Origin: Actinomadura graeca
GTDB lineage: Bacteria > Actinomycetota > Actinomycetes > Streptosporangiales > Streptosporangiaceae
Assembly: GCF_019175365.1 (NCBI RefSeq)
Contig: NZ_CP059572.1
Span: forward strand, 3,534,001-3,598,000
DNA: 64,000 nucleotides
Direction: 5' to 3'
Position numbers and translations under genes: made by a program. Below the pieces are notes generated by a model. That model saw nothing but the letters and a program-made list of their open reading frames with translations. It ran no database searches and was not told where the DNA came from. This document shows, piece after piece, positions 39,498-49,233 of this stretch (within the stretch, counting starts at the first letter, position 1; the number at the start of each line of letters is the position of its first letter).

Positions 39498-40489
39498 CGG
39501 CCCCACCGCAAGGCCGGGGTCTCGACGGGCGCGTCCCAGAGCCGCGTCAGCTCCGGCGTCAGCCGGCACACGCTGATCATGCAGCCCGCCATCTCCAGGC
39601 TGGTGACGAACGGGCCGACCAGCGGACGCGCGACCGTCGCGCCATGCCCGGACAGCCATTCGGCCGCCGCCGCGTACGCGACGTACTGCTCGATCAGCGG
39701 CGTGCCGCCCATGCCGTTCACCAGCACCAGCAGCTCGGACCCGGAGACGGGCAGGTCCGCGTCGATCGCGGTGAGCGCGGCGTCGACGATCTCGGCGGCC
39801 GTCCCGGCCCTGACGCGCTCGCGGCCGGGCTCGCCGTGGATGCCGATGCCCAGTTCCATCTCGTCCTCGCCCAGTTCGAAGGTGGGCTCTCCGGCGGCGG
39901 GCACCGTGCAGGGCGACAGCGCGACGCCGAACGAGCGGCTGCGCTCGTTGACCTCCCGCGCGACGGCCGCGACGGCGGCGAGGTCGGCGCCCTCCTCGGC
40001 GAGCGCTCCGGCGATCTTCTCGACGAACAGCGTCGCGCCGGTTCCGCGCCGCCCGGCGGTGTAGGTGCTGTCCTCGACGGCGACGTCGTCGTCGACCACG
40101 ACGGAGGTGACCTCGATGTCCTCGTCCTCGGCCAGTTCGGCGGCCATCCGGAAGTTCAGGACGTCGCCGGTGTAGTTCTTCACGATGTGCAGGACGCCCG
40201 CGCCGCCGTTCACCGCCATGGTCGCGGCGATGATCTGGTCCGGGACCGGTGAGGTGAACACCTCCCCCGCGCACGCGGCGTCCAGCATCCCGTGGCCGAC
40301 GAACCCGGCGTGCAGCGGCTCGTGGCCGGACCCGCCGCCCGATACCAGGGCGGTCTTCCCTGCGCGCGGCGCGTCCGCGCGCATGACCGTCCCGCTCGCC
40401 CCGTCGACCCGCAGTGAGGGATGGGCCGCGGCGAGGCCGCGCAGCGCATCGGGCACGACGTCCGCCGGGGCGTTGATGAGTTTGCGCAT
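39494..40489 (-). CDS. dhaK: dihydroxyacetone kinase substrate-binding subunit DhaK
   Basis: 331 aa. Binds dihydroxyacetone through a hemiaminal to the His in GIGIHGEPG. Other family motifs: [48 protein letters not shown] and [11 protein letters not shown]. First gene of dhaKLM, whose product DHAP enters glycolysis. The three genes overlap by 4 nt each. No DhaR/DhaQ/DhaS regulator is adjacent. Confidence 0.97.
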   Translation of the reverse strand: MRKLINAPADVVPDALRGLAAAHPSLRVDGASGTVMRADAPRAGKTALVSGGGSGHEPLHAGFVGHGMLDAACAGEVFTSPVPDQIIAATMAVNGGAGVLHIVKNYTGDVLNFRMAAELAEDEDIEVTSVVVDDDVAVEDSTYTAGRRGTGATLFVEKIAGALAEEGADLAAVAAVAREVNERSRSFGVALSPCTVPAAGEPTFELGEDEMELGIGIHGEPGRERVRAGTAAEIVDAALTAIDADLPVSGSELLVLVNGMGGTPLIEQYVAYAAAAEWLSGHGATVARPLVGPFVTSLEMAGCMISVCRLTPELTRLWDAPVETPALRWGR

Positions 40490-40632
40490 GTCTCAGCTCT
40501 ACCCCGGTGGGGCGCCCCCTCCCAGGCCCAATCGTGATCAGGCCCGCATCATGATCGCGACTGCGCCGTGTTCGGGTCCGCGCGGCGTTCCTTGATCGTC
40601 GACGCGGATGAACCCCGCATAGGGTGGAATGC

Positions 40633-41370
40633 GTGACCAATGTTCTGGACGACGGTGAGGTGCGGCGTGTCCTCGCCGTCATGGCGCACCCGGACGACGT
40701 CGACTTCGGCGCGGCGGGGACGGTGGCGGGCTGGACCGACCGGGGCATCGACGTGGTGTACCTGGTGGTCACCGACGGCGACGCGGGCGGGTTCGACGAC
40801 GGGATCACCCGGGCGGAGATGGCGGCGCTGCGGCGGGACGAGCAGCGCGCCGCCGCCAAGTACGTCGGCGTGAGCGACATCCGGTTCCTCGGACGTCCGG
40901 ACGGGCGGGTCGAGGCGACGCTGGACCTGCGCCGTGAGATCGCCCGGGTGATCCGGCAGGTGCGCCCCGACAGGGTGCTGATGCCGAGCCCGGAGCGCAA
41001 CTATGAGCGCATTTACCCGAGCCACCCCGACCATCGGGCGGTCGGCTCGGCCGCGCTGGACGCCGTCTACCCGGACGCGCGCAACCCGTATGCGTTCCCT
41101 GAGCTGCTGGCCGAGGAGGACCTCGGCGCATGGACGGTCCGGGAGGTGTGGATCAGCGGCAGCCCGGCCGCGGGCCTGAACCATTTCGTGGACGTCACCG
41201 ACCGGTTCGAGCGCAAGCTGAGCGCGCTGCGGGCGCACGCCAGCCAGACCGCACAGATGGGCGAGGGGCTGCCGCGAATGCTGCGCGGCTGGATGTCGGG
41301 GAACGCGGCGGCGGCCGGGCTGCCGGAAGGGCGGCTCGCCGAGTCCTTCCAGGTCGTCGACACGGCCTGA
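40633..41370 (+). CDS. PIG-L (LmbE-like) deacetylase
   Basis: ~245 aa. Zinc-binding motif AHPDDVDFGAAGT (His-Pro-Asp-Asp) and the second zinc motif SHPDHRAVG are intact. The family deacetylates N-acetylglucosaminyl-inositols or related small molecules; in actinobacteria members include MshB (mycothiol) and Mca. This copy lacks the C-terminal length of Mca and has no mycothiol gene beside it, so its substrate is open. I prefer the GTG at 40633 (GGTGGA 5 nt upstream) over the GTG at 40624. Confidence 0.9.
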   Translation: MTNVLDDGEVRRVLAVMAHPDDVDFGAAGTVAGWTDRGIDVVYLVVTDGDAGGFDDGITRAEMAALRRDEQRAAAKYVGVSDIRFLGRPDGRVEATLDLRREIARVIRQVRPDRVLMPSPERNYERIYPSHPDHRAVGSAALDAVYPDARNPYAFPELLAEEDLGAWTVREVWISGSPAAGLNHFVDVTDRFERKLSALRAHASQTAQMGEGLPRMLRGWMSGNAAAAGLPEGRLAESFQVVDTA

Positions 41371-41696
41371 GCGACAGCCCGATGGCACGGTCCGATGGGG
41401 TGGTCCGGGGGGACGGGCTGCTCCGGGAGGACGGGCTGGTCCGGGAGGCCGTCTGACGGGACGGCCCGGCGAGGTGACCTGATGGACGGATCGACCGAGC
41501 GGGCTGACGAGGCGCCGTCCGACGGGGAGGGGCCGAGCCGGGAGCGTTTTGTCCGGCTTGTGTGTCACGTTCCAAACTCATGCACTTACATGCCGTAATC
41601 TCCCCGAAATCGGGCATGAGTCTCAGAGCACCCGTGCGCACCACCCTCCCGGAGGCGGTCCGAGGGGCGCGCGGGCCGAGCTCGGGGGAGGTCGGC
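41371..41696. other. intergenic region with short repeats and a promoter-like segment
   Basis: 41390-41455 repeats a ~18-bp unit ggacgggctggtccggga. A 38-codon frame from ATG 41482 is possible but unsupported. 41560-41610 is AT-richer (cttacatgccgtaatct) and is the likely promoter of the SRPBCC gene. Confidence 0.4.
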
Positions 41697-42155
41697 ATGT
41701 CATTGGAGATCGAGGCCACCGCAACGTCGTTCGCCGCACCCGAAGTCATCTTCAAGCACCTGTGCGTCGCCGAGGCGTGGGACGAGTGGGGGACGTTCTG
41801 GGTCCGGCCCAGGCGGGAGCGTGCAGGCGAGGGCCATCCGAACGGGATCGGCGCCGTCCGGCGCGTCGCCCGCAGCCGCGAGGAGGTCGTGGAGTGGGAC
41901 CCGCCGCGGCACTACGCCTACATCGCCTTGGCCGGACGTGCGCCGCGCGGGTTCCGCGCTGACATCACCCTGGAGCCGCACGGCTCCGACACCCTGATCC
42001 GCTGGCGCGGCGCGTTCGAGTCACGGCTCCCCGGCACCGGGCCGCTCACCCGCAGGAGGCTGCGGCGGCGCCTCGGCACCTACGCCCGGCGGGTGGCGTG
42101 GCATTCCGAGCGCTGCGAGCCCGGCTGCCCAGCGCGACTCCCAGGCGCCCTCTGA
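41697..42155 (+). CDS. SRPBCC-fold (polyketide cyclase/dehydrase-like) protein
   Basis: 152 aa. The N-terminal strand and helices LEIEATATSFAAPEVIFKHLCVAEAWDEWGTF, the Gly-rich loop GEGHPNGIGAVRRVA and the later strands RADITLEPHGSDTLIRWRGAFES follow the START/SRPBCC pattern of small-ligand binding proteins. GGGAGG 6 nt before the ATG fixes the start. The C-terminus is Arg-rich. Ligand unknown. Confidence 0.85.
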   Translation: MSLEIEATATSFAAPEVIFKHLCVAEAWDEWGTFWVRPRRERAGEGHPNGIGAVRRVARSREEVVEWDPPRHYAYIALAGRAPRGFRADITLEPHGSDTLIRWRGAFESRLPGTGPLTRRRLRRRLGTYARRVAWHSERCEPGCPARLPGAL

Positions 42156-42529
42156 GAGGGACGTCCTCGCAGGCAGAACGCCCTTTGAGACAGGGCGTCC
42201 TCCGAGATAAGGCGCCCTCAGGCCGGACTTCCTCCGAGACGGGGCGGTCGCTGCACGGGACGCCCTCCGGCTGAGCGGGACGCCCTCCGGCTGCACGGGA
42301 CGCCCTCCGGCTGCACGGGACGCCCTCCGGCTGAGCGGGGCGGCCTTCGGGCAGGCGGGGGGCGCTCTGCCTTCCCGGGGGGTCCGGATTCCCGCAAGCC
42401 GGTAATGGACGACAAAGAGTCCGTACGGGTGTAACGGCGCCAGGTGAGCATATGGACGGACCCGGGTACGGCCGCCAATGATCATGGCGGCTCCGGGGGG
42501 CGGCCGCCGTCGCGCGAATCGGGGGATCG
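42156..42529. other. intergenic region dominated by a minisatellite
   Basis: The central part is the 20-bp repeat listed separately, flanked by diverged relatives (for example gacagggcgtcctccgag at ~42190-42250). The right 150 bp lead to the beta-lactamase-like gene and show no further signal. Confidence 0.6.
42251..42350. repeat. 20-bp tandem repeat, 5 copies
   Basis: Units at 42251, 42271, 42291, 42311 and 42331, consensus ctgmrcgggacgccctccgg. They follow a c/ag/c/c/ag pattern at positions 5-6; the last copy is more diverged. No spacers lie between units, so it is not a CRISPR. Confidence 0.97.
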
Positions 42530-43420
42530 ATGCGACGCCAACTCATCGTGCTCGCCCTGGCGGCGAGCGCAGCGGCGACCGCCGGGGCGGGGCTGACGGC
42601 CCGCTGGATCATGTCGGACGAGCCGGACCGCAAGACCGGCGTCCAGGCGGGCGCCACGGGCCCGGTCGGCAAGGACGGGACCGCCGCGGTGGCGCGGCGC
42701 CCGCTCGACACCGCGAGGCTGCGGCAGACCGTCCGCGCCTACAACGCGCAGCGGCCCGGCAAGGCGGGCGTAATGGCGGTCGATCTGCGCACGGGACGGT
42801 CGTTCGGCGAGAACGAGAAGGGCCGGTTCGTCTCCGCCAGCATCATGAAGGTCGACATCCTGACCGGGCTGCTGCTGCGGCGGCAGAACGACCGCCGGGG
42901 CCTGTCCGAAAGCGAGAAGGACCTGGCCAGGCAGATGATCCGGGAGAGCGACAACTCCGCCGCCGACGCGCTGTACGCCGAGTCCGGGTACGGCTCCGGC
43001 ATCCGCGAGGCCAACCGGCGGCTCGGGCTGACGGAGACCACGCCGTTCCAGACGTCGTGGGGCTCGTCCCTGACCAGCCCGGCCGATCAGGTCCGGCTGC
43101 TCACCAGCCTCGCGGGCAATGGACCGCTGGGCCCGCCAGGACGCGAGTACGTCCTCGGCCTCATGGGGACGGTCCTGCGCGAGCAGGCGTGGGGGGTGAG
43201 CGCGGCGGCGCGGCCGGGCGAGCGGGTGGCGCTGAAGAACGGCTGGACGCCCGTCCGCGAGCAGGGCCACGGCTGGACGATCAACAGCATCGGCCGGATC
43301 ACCGGGCCGGACCACGACTTCCTCGTGGCGGTGTGCAGCGGCGAGAACCCCACCATGGAGGACGGGGTCACGACCGTCGAGCACATGGCCGACCTCGTGG
43401 TGTCCACCATGCGCCAGTGA
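42530..43420 (+). CDS. class A beta-lactamase-like serine hydrolase
   Basis: 296 aa with an N-terminal hydrophobic segment (LIVLALAASAAATAGAGLTA) that serves as signal peptide or anchor. The penicillin-recognising fold has the SxxK tetrad S104-I-M-K107, the SDN motif S140-D-N142, and an LKNGW segment at the place of KTG. The KTG is replaced by KNG, as in several secreted 'serine hydrolase' paralogues. The omega-loop glutamate of true class A enzymes is not obvious, so carbapenem- or penicillin-hydrolysing ability is doubtful. The start is ATG 42530. Confidence 0.88.
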   Translation: MRRQLIVLALAASAAATAGAGLTARWIMSDEPDRKTGVQAGATGPVGKDGTAAVARRPLDTARLRQTVRAYNAQRPGKAGVMAVDLRTGRSFGENEKGRFVSASIMKVDILTGLLLRRQNDRRGLSESEKDLARQMIRESDNSAADALYAESGYGSGIREANRRLGLTETTPFQTSWGSSLTSPADQVRLLTSLAGNGPLGPPGREYVLGLMGTVLREQAWGVSAAARPGERVALKNGWTPVREQGHGWTINSIGRITGPDHDFLVAVCSGENPTMEDGVTTVEHMADLVVSTMRQ

Positions 43421-43537
43421 CCACGGTGGGGCGCTGTCAGCGGAGCGTCAGGTCCCCGCCCGTGCGGTGACCGGGGCGTCAGCCGCCTGTCAGCGTGGAC
43501 GGCGAGCCTTCAGGCAACACGACTGAAGGAGCGCTGA

Positions 43538-44734
43538 ATGCGGAACACGAGAGTGCTGATCTCCGGGGCGAGCATCGCGGGCCCCGCCCTCGCGTACTGG
43601 CTCGACCGGTACGGATTCGAGGTCACGGTGGTGGAGCTGGCGCCGGGGCCCCGGCCGGGCGGGCAGGCGGTCGACGTGCGGGGACCCGCGCTGGACGTCG
43701 CGGACCGGATGGGCGTCCTCGGCGACGTCCGGCGGCTGAGCACCGACCTGCGCGGGATGTCGGTGGTCGACCCTTCGGGCAAGGAGGTCTACCGGACGAC
43801 AGAGAGGACCGTCAGCGGCGGGGAGCTGGACGGCCCCGACGTGGAGATCCTGCGGGACGACCTCGCGGGGCTGCTGGCCGGGGCGGTCGGCGACGGCGTC
43901 GAGTACCTCTTCGACGACTCGATCGCGGGCCTGGAGCAGGACGGCGACGAGGTGCGGGTCGTCTTTGCCGGCGGCACCGTCCGCGTGTTCGACCTGGTCG
44001 TCGGCGCGGACGGGCTGCACTCCAACACCCGGCGGCTCGCCTTCGGCCCCGAGGAGGACTACCTGCGCCACCTGGGCGGCTACATCGGGGTGTGGACGGC
44101 TCCGAACGTGCTCGGCCTCGACCGCTGGCAGACGGTCTTCCAGGCGACCGGGGGCCTGTGGGGCGCGCTGGCGATGAGCGCGCGCGGCAACAGCGAGTGC
44201 CGCGTCTACATGGGGTTCGACCATCCGGGCGCGCCCCTGGACTACGACTTCCGCGACGTGCCCGGCCAGCGGCGGCTGCTCGCGGACCGGTTCGCGGCCG
44301 CGAACGTGGCCGGCGAGCTGCCGCGGCTGGCCGCGACGATGGCGGACGCGCCCGACTTCCACTTCGACGCCATGGCGCAGATCCACATGGACACCTGGTC
44401 GCGCGGACGGGTCGTCCTGCTCGGCGACGCCGGCTACTGCGGCTCCCCCGCGTCCGGCCAGGGCACCAGCATGGCCATGGTCGGCGCGTACGTGCTGGCC
44501 GGCGAGCTGAGGGCCGCGGGCGGCGACCACTCCAGGGCGTTCGCGGCCTACGAGGACGAGCTGCGCGGCTTCGTGTCCGCCAACCAGGAACTGGCGCTGA
44601 CGGGCATCGAAAGGCTGCGCGCCCAGATCGACGCGGGAGCGAAGGGCGTGGAGCCCCCGGAGGAGGAGAAGACCGACTTTTCCGCGGTCACCGACTCCTA
44701 CGCGCTCAAGGAGTACGACATACGGGACCACTGA
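43538..44734 (+). CDS. FAD-dependent monooxygenase (TetX/PHBH-like)
   Basis: 398 aa. N-terminal FAD motif LISGASIAGPALAYWL, the DG motif VVGADGLHSNTRR, and the GD motif VLLGDAGYCGSPASGQGTSMAM are all present, so it is a group A flavoprotein hydroxylase of the pHBH/TetX type. The GxGxxG is GASIAG. Substrate unknown. RBS AAGGAG precedes the ATG. A 100-bp gap separates it from the beta-lactamase-like gene on the same strand. Confidence 0.93.
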   Translation: MRNTRVLISGASIAGPALAYWLDRYGFEVTVVELAPGPRPGGQAVDVRGPALDVADRMGVLGDVRRLSTDLRGMSVVDPSGKEVYRTTERTVSGGELDGPDVEILRDDLAGLLAGAVGDGVEYLFDDSIAGLEQDGDEVRVVFAGGTVRVFDLVVGADGLHSNTRRLAFGPEEDYLRHLGGYIGVWTAPNVLGLDRWQTVFQATGGLWGALAMSARGNSECRVYMGFDHPGAPLDYDFRDVPGQRRLLADRFAAANVAGELPRLAATMADAPDFHFDAMAQIHMDTWSRGRVVLLGDAGYCGSPASGQGTSMAMVGAYVLAGELRAAGGDHSRAFAAYEDELRGFVSANQELALTGIERLRAQIDAGAKGVEPPEEEKTDFSAVTDSYALKEYDIRDH

Positions 44735-44863
44735 CGGACGACGGTCTCTGCGTCTACGAGGTCGCAGCGTTCGGCGGCTGCTGCGTCCATGGATCACGGA
44801 CGGAGGGACGGTCCCAGGACCGGGCGGCGGGCCGGCCGCCCAGCGAGCGGGACGGTCCGTCCG

Positions 44864-45637
44864 TCAGCGGCGGATCGGGCGGGTGAGCTTCTTGCCCTCG
44901 GTGGCGTGCACGGCGACGCAGGTCACGTCGCGGTCGCCGCGGGTCCACGACTCCGCCGTCGGGTAGTAGTAGGACGTCGCGAGGCTGGCGGCGGCGGGGT
45001 CGCGGCGCAGCCGGGGGGCCATCAGCCGCTTGCAGCCGGCCGAGGCCTTCTGGCTCATCTCGTTCTCGCTCGGGAAGAGCCCGCCGAGCTTGAACGCGGC
45101 GAGCACCTCGCCGTCGTGCGGGCCTGTGCACGGCACGATCTTGACGCTCTCGACCTCCACCGGCCCGTCCGCCGAGGTCGAGGTGGACGCACCGGAGTTG
45201 TCGTTGATGCAGTCGCCGACCTTCATCTTCTTGGCGTCGACCTTCTTCGGCTTGGTCGAGGTGATCTTCGGCTTGGCGCTTGTGCCCTTGTCGGAGTCGT
45301 CTCCACCGAGAAGGGCATAGCCGGCGATGCTGGCGGCCAGCCAAACGCAGAACAGGGCGATGCCGGCCATCGCCAGGCCACGTCCCTTACCTCCGAGCCG
45401 TCCGATCTGGCGGAGGGAGATCACGCCGAGGATGAGGCCCAGCAGGCTCACGCACGGGATGAGCCCGGTGACGAAGGCGCCGATGGCCAGGCCGTTTGTC
45501 TTGTCGTTGTTGAGAGGGGGCCCGGAGCCGTACGAGGAGGACGGTTCACCGGGCATGGGATAAGGCGGGGGCGGAGGCGGCGGTACGGGGGGTGGCGGAT
45601 CCATACCCGGCTGTCCGGGTCCAGGGGGATAGGTCAT
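44864..45637 (-). CDS. DUF4190 / septum-formation-domain membrane protein
   Basis: ~257 aa. Pro-rich N-terminus (PPPPVPPPPPPPYP), two membrane helices forming a DUF4190 unit (LAIGAFVTGLIPCVSLLGLILGVISL, GLAMAGIALFCVWLAASIAGYALLG), then an extracytoplasmic domain beginning VGDCINDNSG with the conserved CTGPHDGEVLAAF of the 'septum formation' family. Five Cys suggest disulfides. Start ambiguous: ATG 45637 (MTYPPGPGQ) has no good ribosome-binding site; ATG 45655 is an alternative. Function in this lineage unknown. Confidence 0.85.
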   Translation of the reverse strand: MTYPPGPGQPGMDPPPPVPPPPPPPYPMPGEPSSSYGSGPPLNNDKTNGLAIGAFVTGLIPCVSLLGLILGVISLRQIGRLGGKGRGLAMAGIALFCVWLAASIAGYALLGGDDSDKGTSAKPKITSTKPKKVDAKKMKVGDCINDNSGASTSTSADGPVEVESVKIVPCTGPHDGEVLAAFKLGGLFPSENEMSQKASAGCKRLMAPRLRRDPAAASLATSYYYPTAESWTRGDRDVTCVAVHATEGKKLTRPIRR

Positions 45638-45797
45638 GAGGAGCGACTTTTGCATATCCGTGGCCCAGGGGTGATCACCATAGCGCAAAAACGGACATTA
45701 CAATTTGCTCTCAGTCGCCACCGAACCATTGCGCGACGATCTCCGGGCTCACTCACCGTCCGCCCGCCGCCACGCGCCGTTCAGGCGCGGGGATCGG

Positions 45798-46439
45798 TCA
45801 GACGAGGCGCCGCGCCGCCGCCCAGCGCGAGAGCTCGTGCCGGTTCGACAGCTGGAGCTTGCGGAGCACGCTGCTGACATGCGTCTCCACCGTCTTCACG
45901 GAGATGAACAGCTCCTTGGCGATCTCCTTGTAGGCGTAGCCCCGGGCGATCAGCCGCAGCACGTCCCGCTCCCGCTGGGTGATCTGGTCCAGTTCCGGGT
46001 CGACGGCGGGCACGTCGGTCGCGGCGAACGCGTCCAGCACGAAGCCCGCGAGCCGGGGCGAGAACACCGCGTCGCCCTCCGCGACCCGTCCGATCGCGTC
46101 GGTCAGCTCGGGTCCCGAGATCGTTTTGGTCACGTAGCCGCGCGCCCCGCCCCGGACGACGCCGATCACGTCCTCCGCCGCGTCCGACACCGAGAGGGCG
46201 AGGAACCTGGACGGGACGTTGCCGTGCAGCCGCCGCAGCACCTCGATCCCCCCTCCGCCGGGCAGGTGCACGTCCAGCAGCACCACGTCCGGCTGGACGG
46301 CCTTGATCACGGTGACGGCCTCGTCGACGTCGCCCGCCTCCCCGACGATCTCCACGCCGCCGCCCAGCTCGGCCTTGACGCCCGTCCGGAACATCTGGTG
46401 GTCGTCGACCAGCACGACCCTCTTCAACGCCTCGCTCAC
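45798..46439 (-). CDS. NarL/LuxR-family response regulator
   Basis: 213 aa. Receiver domain with phosphoacceptor D56 (VVLLDVHLPG), acidic pair DD at 12-13, conserved Thr/Ser in LALSVSD and Lys in VTKTI. The C-terminal LuxR HTH is ITQRERDVLRLIARGYAYKEIAKEL...VKTVETHVSSVLRKL. The GTG at 46439 has AAGGAG 6 nt upstream. It follows the histidine-kinase gene by 140 bp and is its cognate regulator. Confidence 0.95.
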   Translation of the reverse strand: MSEALKRVVLVDDHQMFRTGVKAELGGGVEIVGEAGDVDEAVTVIKAVQPDVVLLDVHLPGGGGIEVLRRLHGNVPSRFLALSVSDAAEDVIGVVRGGARGYVTKTISGPELTDAIGRVAEGDAVFSPRLAGFVLDAFAATDVPAVDPELDQITQRERDVLRLIARGYAYKEIAKELFISVKTVETHVSSVLRKLQLSNRHELSRWAAARRLV

Positions 46440-46579
46440 ACTCTGCTCCTTAGAGGGGGGACGATGCTCCTTCGCGGGGGGGGACGATCGCTGCACGCCC
46501 CGGCTCGCCCCGGCTCGCTCCGCTCGATTCCCGGCTTCTTCGAGGGGCGGCGGCGCCGCTCCCCCACGGCCCGCCCCGC

Positions 46580-47764
46580 TCATGACTTCTTGATCTCCAG
46601 GCGGACCTCCGTGCCCTCGCCCGGGGCGGTGCGGACGGTGGCCTTGCCGCCGTTGCGTTCCATACGTCCGATGATGGACCCCCGGACGCCCATCCGGTCC
46701 TCCGGGACCTGGTCGAGGTCGAATCCCTTGCCCCGGTCGCGGACGAAGATGGCGATCTCGTCGCCCTCCACCTCCGCGTACACCGACACCGACGGCGCCT
46801 CGGCGTACTTGGCCGCGTTCACCATCGCCTCACGGGCGGCCTGGAGCGTCGCGCCGATCCGGTCGTCCAGGACGGTGTCGCCGACGCAGACGATCTCGAT
46901 CGGCACGCCGTGGTCGTCCTCGACCTCCCCGGCGAGCTCCCGGATCGCGGCGGCGAACGTCTGGCCGGGGTCGGCGCGCGGCTGGTAGAGCCAGGTGCGC
47001 AGGGTCCGCTCCTGGGAGCGGGCGAGGCGCTGCACCTCGCGGGGGTCGGCGGCGTTGCGCTGGATGAGCGTCAGCGTGTGCAGCACCGAGTCGTGGATGT
47101 GGGCGGCGAGCTCGGCGCGCTCCTGGGAGCGGATGCGCTCGTGCCGCTCGGCGTCCAGGTCCTGCCAGAGCCGCACCACCCACGGCGTGACGATCACCGC
47201 GACGCCGGTGAGGATGATCAGCATGGCGATGACGACGGAGCGGGCCTGCCCGGCGTCCACCTTCTGCGCGACGAACCCGCCGATGCCGCCGACGACCAGC
47301 AGCAGCCCGAGCAGGCTGCGCAGCCACCGCTCGCGCAGGGGCAGCACCCACCGCTGCCGCTGGTCGCGGTCGGCCTGCTGCCAGAGGATCGCCGCGCCGA
47401 CTCCGCCGACGACGAACGGCCACAGCGCCCACTGGACGATTCCCGCGCCGAGCGGCAGCACCGCCAGCCCGAGCCCGACCGCCGCGTAGGCCAGGAGCTG
47501 GCCCCAGTCCCGGCGGCGGGCGGGCGCGGCCGCCGCCGGCGCGGTGTCCTCGTCCGCCCGGGGGACCAGCACCCAGAACGCGGTGTACGCGGCGGCGCCG
47601 AGGCCGCTCGCCAGCGTGAGCAGGACGAACGCGGCGCGGACGATCAGCACGTCCACGCCGAGGTGCGCCGCCATCCCGCCGCACACCCCGGCGACGAGGC
47701 GGCCCCGCGCGGTCCGCTCCAGCCGCGGCGCCGGGCCGGTCACCGCGTCGGTCACCGTTTCCAT
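46580..47764 (-). CDS. PspC-domain sensor histidine kinase
   Basis: 394 aa. N-terminal PspC domain (RLVAGVCGGMAAHLGVDVLIVRAAFVLL...AAYTAFWVLVPR) followed by three more membrane helices to residue ~200. A HisKA_3 dimerisation helix has the phosphorylated His in AHIHDSVLHTL, and a HATPase_c follows with REAMVNAAKYA, VRDRGKGFD and the C-terminal GTEVRLEI. It probably senses envelope stress and phosphorylates the downstream NarL-type regulator. Confidence 0.95.
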   Translation of the reverse strand: METVTDAVTGPAPRLERTARGRLVAGVCGGMAAHLGVDVLIVRAAFVLLTLASGLGAAAYTAFWVLVPRADEDTAPAAAAPARRRDWGQLLAYAAVGLGLAVLPLGAGIVQWALWPFVVGGVGAAILWQQADRDQRQRWVLPLRERWLRSLLGLLLVVGGIGGFVAQKVDAGQARSVVIAMLIILTGVAVIVTPWVVRLWQDLDAERHERIRSQERAELAAHIHDSVLHTLTLIQRNAADPREVQRLARSQERTLRTWLYQPRADPGQTFAAAIRELAGEVEDDHGVPIEIVCVGDTVLDDRIGATLQAAREAMVNAAKYAEAPSVSVYAEVEGDEIAIFVRDRGKGFDLDQVPEDRMGVRGSIIGRMERNGGKATVRTAPGEGTEVRLEIKKS

Positions 47765-47898
47765 CGTCCCTCCTGATGCCCCACGTCAACGATCGTCACA
47801 TGCCGGGCGGCGGCACGCATCAGGGGCCGTCCCCGGTCCGTTTCCCAGGGTCGTGTCAGGGACCTCCCGGATACCGCGCGGCGGCGCGCGGCGGGACG

Positions 47899-49233
47899 AT
47901 GGTGACCATGGGCGACGAGCAGAGGCCGATCACGGACGAGGAGCGGCAGGCCGGAGCGGCGGCGGAGCGGCCGGAGCCGGGGTACCGGCGGCTGGCCCGC
48001 GACCCCGAACGGCGTGTGCTGACCGGGGTGTGCACGGGACTGGGCCGCTACACCGGCATCGACCCGGTGGTCTACCGGGTGGGGTTCGCGATCCTGGTCC
48101 TCGCGCACGGGCAGGGGATCATCCTCTACATCGCGGCGGCGCTGCTGATGCCCGGGAGGCCGGACGGGCCGTCGCCGGTGGAGCACGTCGTCAGGCGCTG
48201 GTTCGACGCCCCGGCGGTGCTGACGATCCTCGGGGCGCTGCTGTGCGTGGGCGTCGCGGGCAGCCTGTTCGGGGGCGTGTCCAGCGACGCCATCGCGATC
48301 ATGGTGGTGTTCGGGCTGGTGCTGCTCGTCTCGCACGCGCGGGGCGTCGACCTGGTCTCGGTCGCCCGGACCGTCCCGGAGCGGCTCGCGGGGCATCCGC
48401 CGGCGTCTCCGGCCTCGTTCTCGCCGCGCGGGCCGTCCGCCTCGTCGGGCGTGTCACCGGGCGTGGACGCCACGCCGGGCACCGGTGGTGGCCTGCCCGA
48501 GGGAATGATCGACCTGGGCGCCTACGGACGTGCGGCCGGCGCGGGCACGCCGTCCGGTGGTGTGGCGTCCGGCGCGACCGCCGTCCGCCGCCAGGAGGCG
48601 CCCGCCGCGCGACGGGAACGCGGCGGCTCCCCCGCGGCGTCCATCACGCTTCTGGCGGCGATGGCCGCCGGGGCCGCGATGCTCCCGGTGGCGAACGGCT
48701 ACCCGGCCCCGGATTCGTGGCTGATCGTCATGGCGCCCGCGCTCGCGGTGATCGGCCTCGGCCTGGTCGCCGGCGGCTGGCTGCGCACCCGCGGCCTCGC
48801 CACGGCGGGCACCGTGCTCACGCTGACGATGCTCACCACGTCCGCCGTGGGCGAACTGCCACGCAATGCCCGGTATGGGGACGTGGAGTGGCGGCCGACG
48901 GACACGAGCCGCACGAACCAGGAGTACAAGGTCGGATTCGGGCAGGGCACGCTCGACCTCACCGCGCTGCCCCTCACCCCCGGTCAGCAGGTCACCATCG
49001 AGGCGGGCATCCTCGTCGGCGAGCTGAGGGTCGTGGTGCCGCGGTCCGCGCGCGTCCGGCTGGACGCGCGGATCGGCCTCGGCGACCTGCGCGTGGAAAT
49101 GCGCACGACCAGCGGCCCGAACGCCAGGGTGCGGCGGGTGCTGGAACCCGAGGGGCCCGCTGTGAGCAACCCGCCGGAGATCGTCCTGCGGATCCGCGGG
49201 AAGGTCGGGGACGTGGAGGTGGAGCGTGGCTGA
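47899..49233 (+). CDS. PspC-domain membrane protein with LiaF-like C-terminal domain
   Basis: ~444 aa. The PspC domain (RRLARDPERRVLTGVCTGLGRYTGIDPVVYRVGFAILVL) is followed by two helices, a disordered Gly/Ser/Ala segment (residues ~160-240), three more helices, and a beta-strand-rich end (ITIEAGILVGELRVVVPRSARVRLDARIGLGDLRV) similar to the DUF2154/LiaF-C fold that controls LiaRS-type systems. Divergent from the PspC histidine kinase, it is likely that system's regulator or target. Several starts (ATG 47899, GTG 47902, ATG 47908) are close together. Confidence 0.88.
   Translation: MVTMGDEQRPITDEERQAGAAAERPEPGYRRLARDPERRVLTGVCTGLGRYTGIDPVVYRVGFAILVLAHGQGIILYIAAALLMPGRPDGPSPVEHVVRRWFDAPAVLTILGALLCVGVAGSLFGGVSSDAIAIMVVFGLVLLVSHARGVDLVSVARTVPERLAGHPPASPASFSPRGPSASSGVSPGVDATPGTGGGLPEGMIDLGAYGRAAGAGTPSGGVASGATAVRRQEAPAARRERGGSPAASITLLAAMAAGAAMLPVANGYPAPDSWLIVMAPALAVIGLGLVAGGWLRTRGLATAGTVLTLTMLTTSAVGELPRNARYGDVEWRPTDTSRTNQEYKVGFGQGTLDLTALPLTPGQQVTIEAGILVGELRVVVPRSARVRLDARIGLGDLRVEMRTTSGPNARVRRVLEPEGPAVSNPPEIVLRIRGKVGDVEVERG

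Noticed and set aside
42251..42350. Possible CRISPR array
   Set aside because: Units are directly adjacent without spacers and no cas genes are present; it is a minisatellite.
42530..43420. Clinical-type class A beta-lactamase resistance gene
   Set aside because: KTG is replaced by KNG and the omega-loop Glu is not apparent, so resistance cannot be claimed from sequence.
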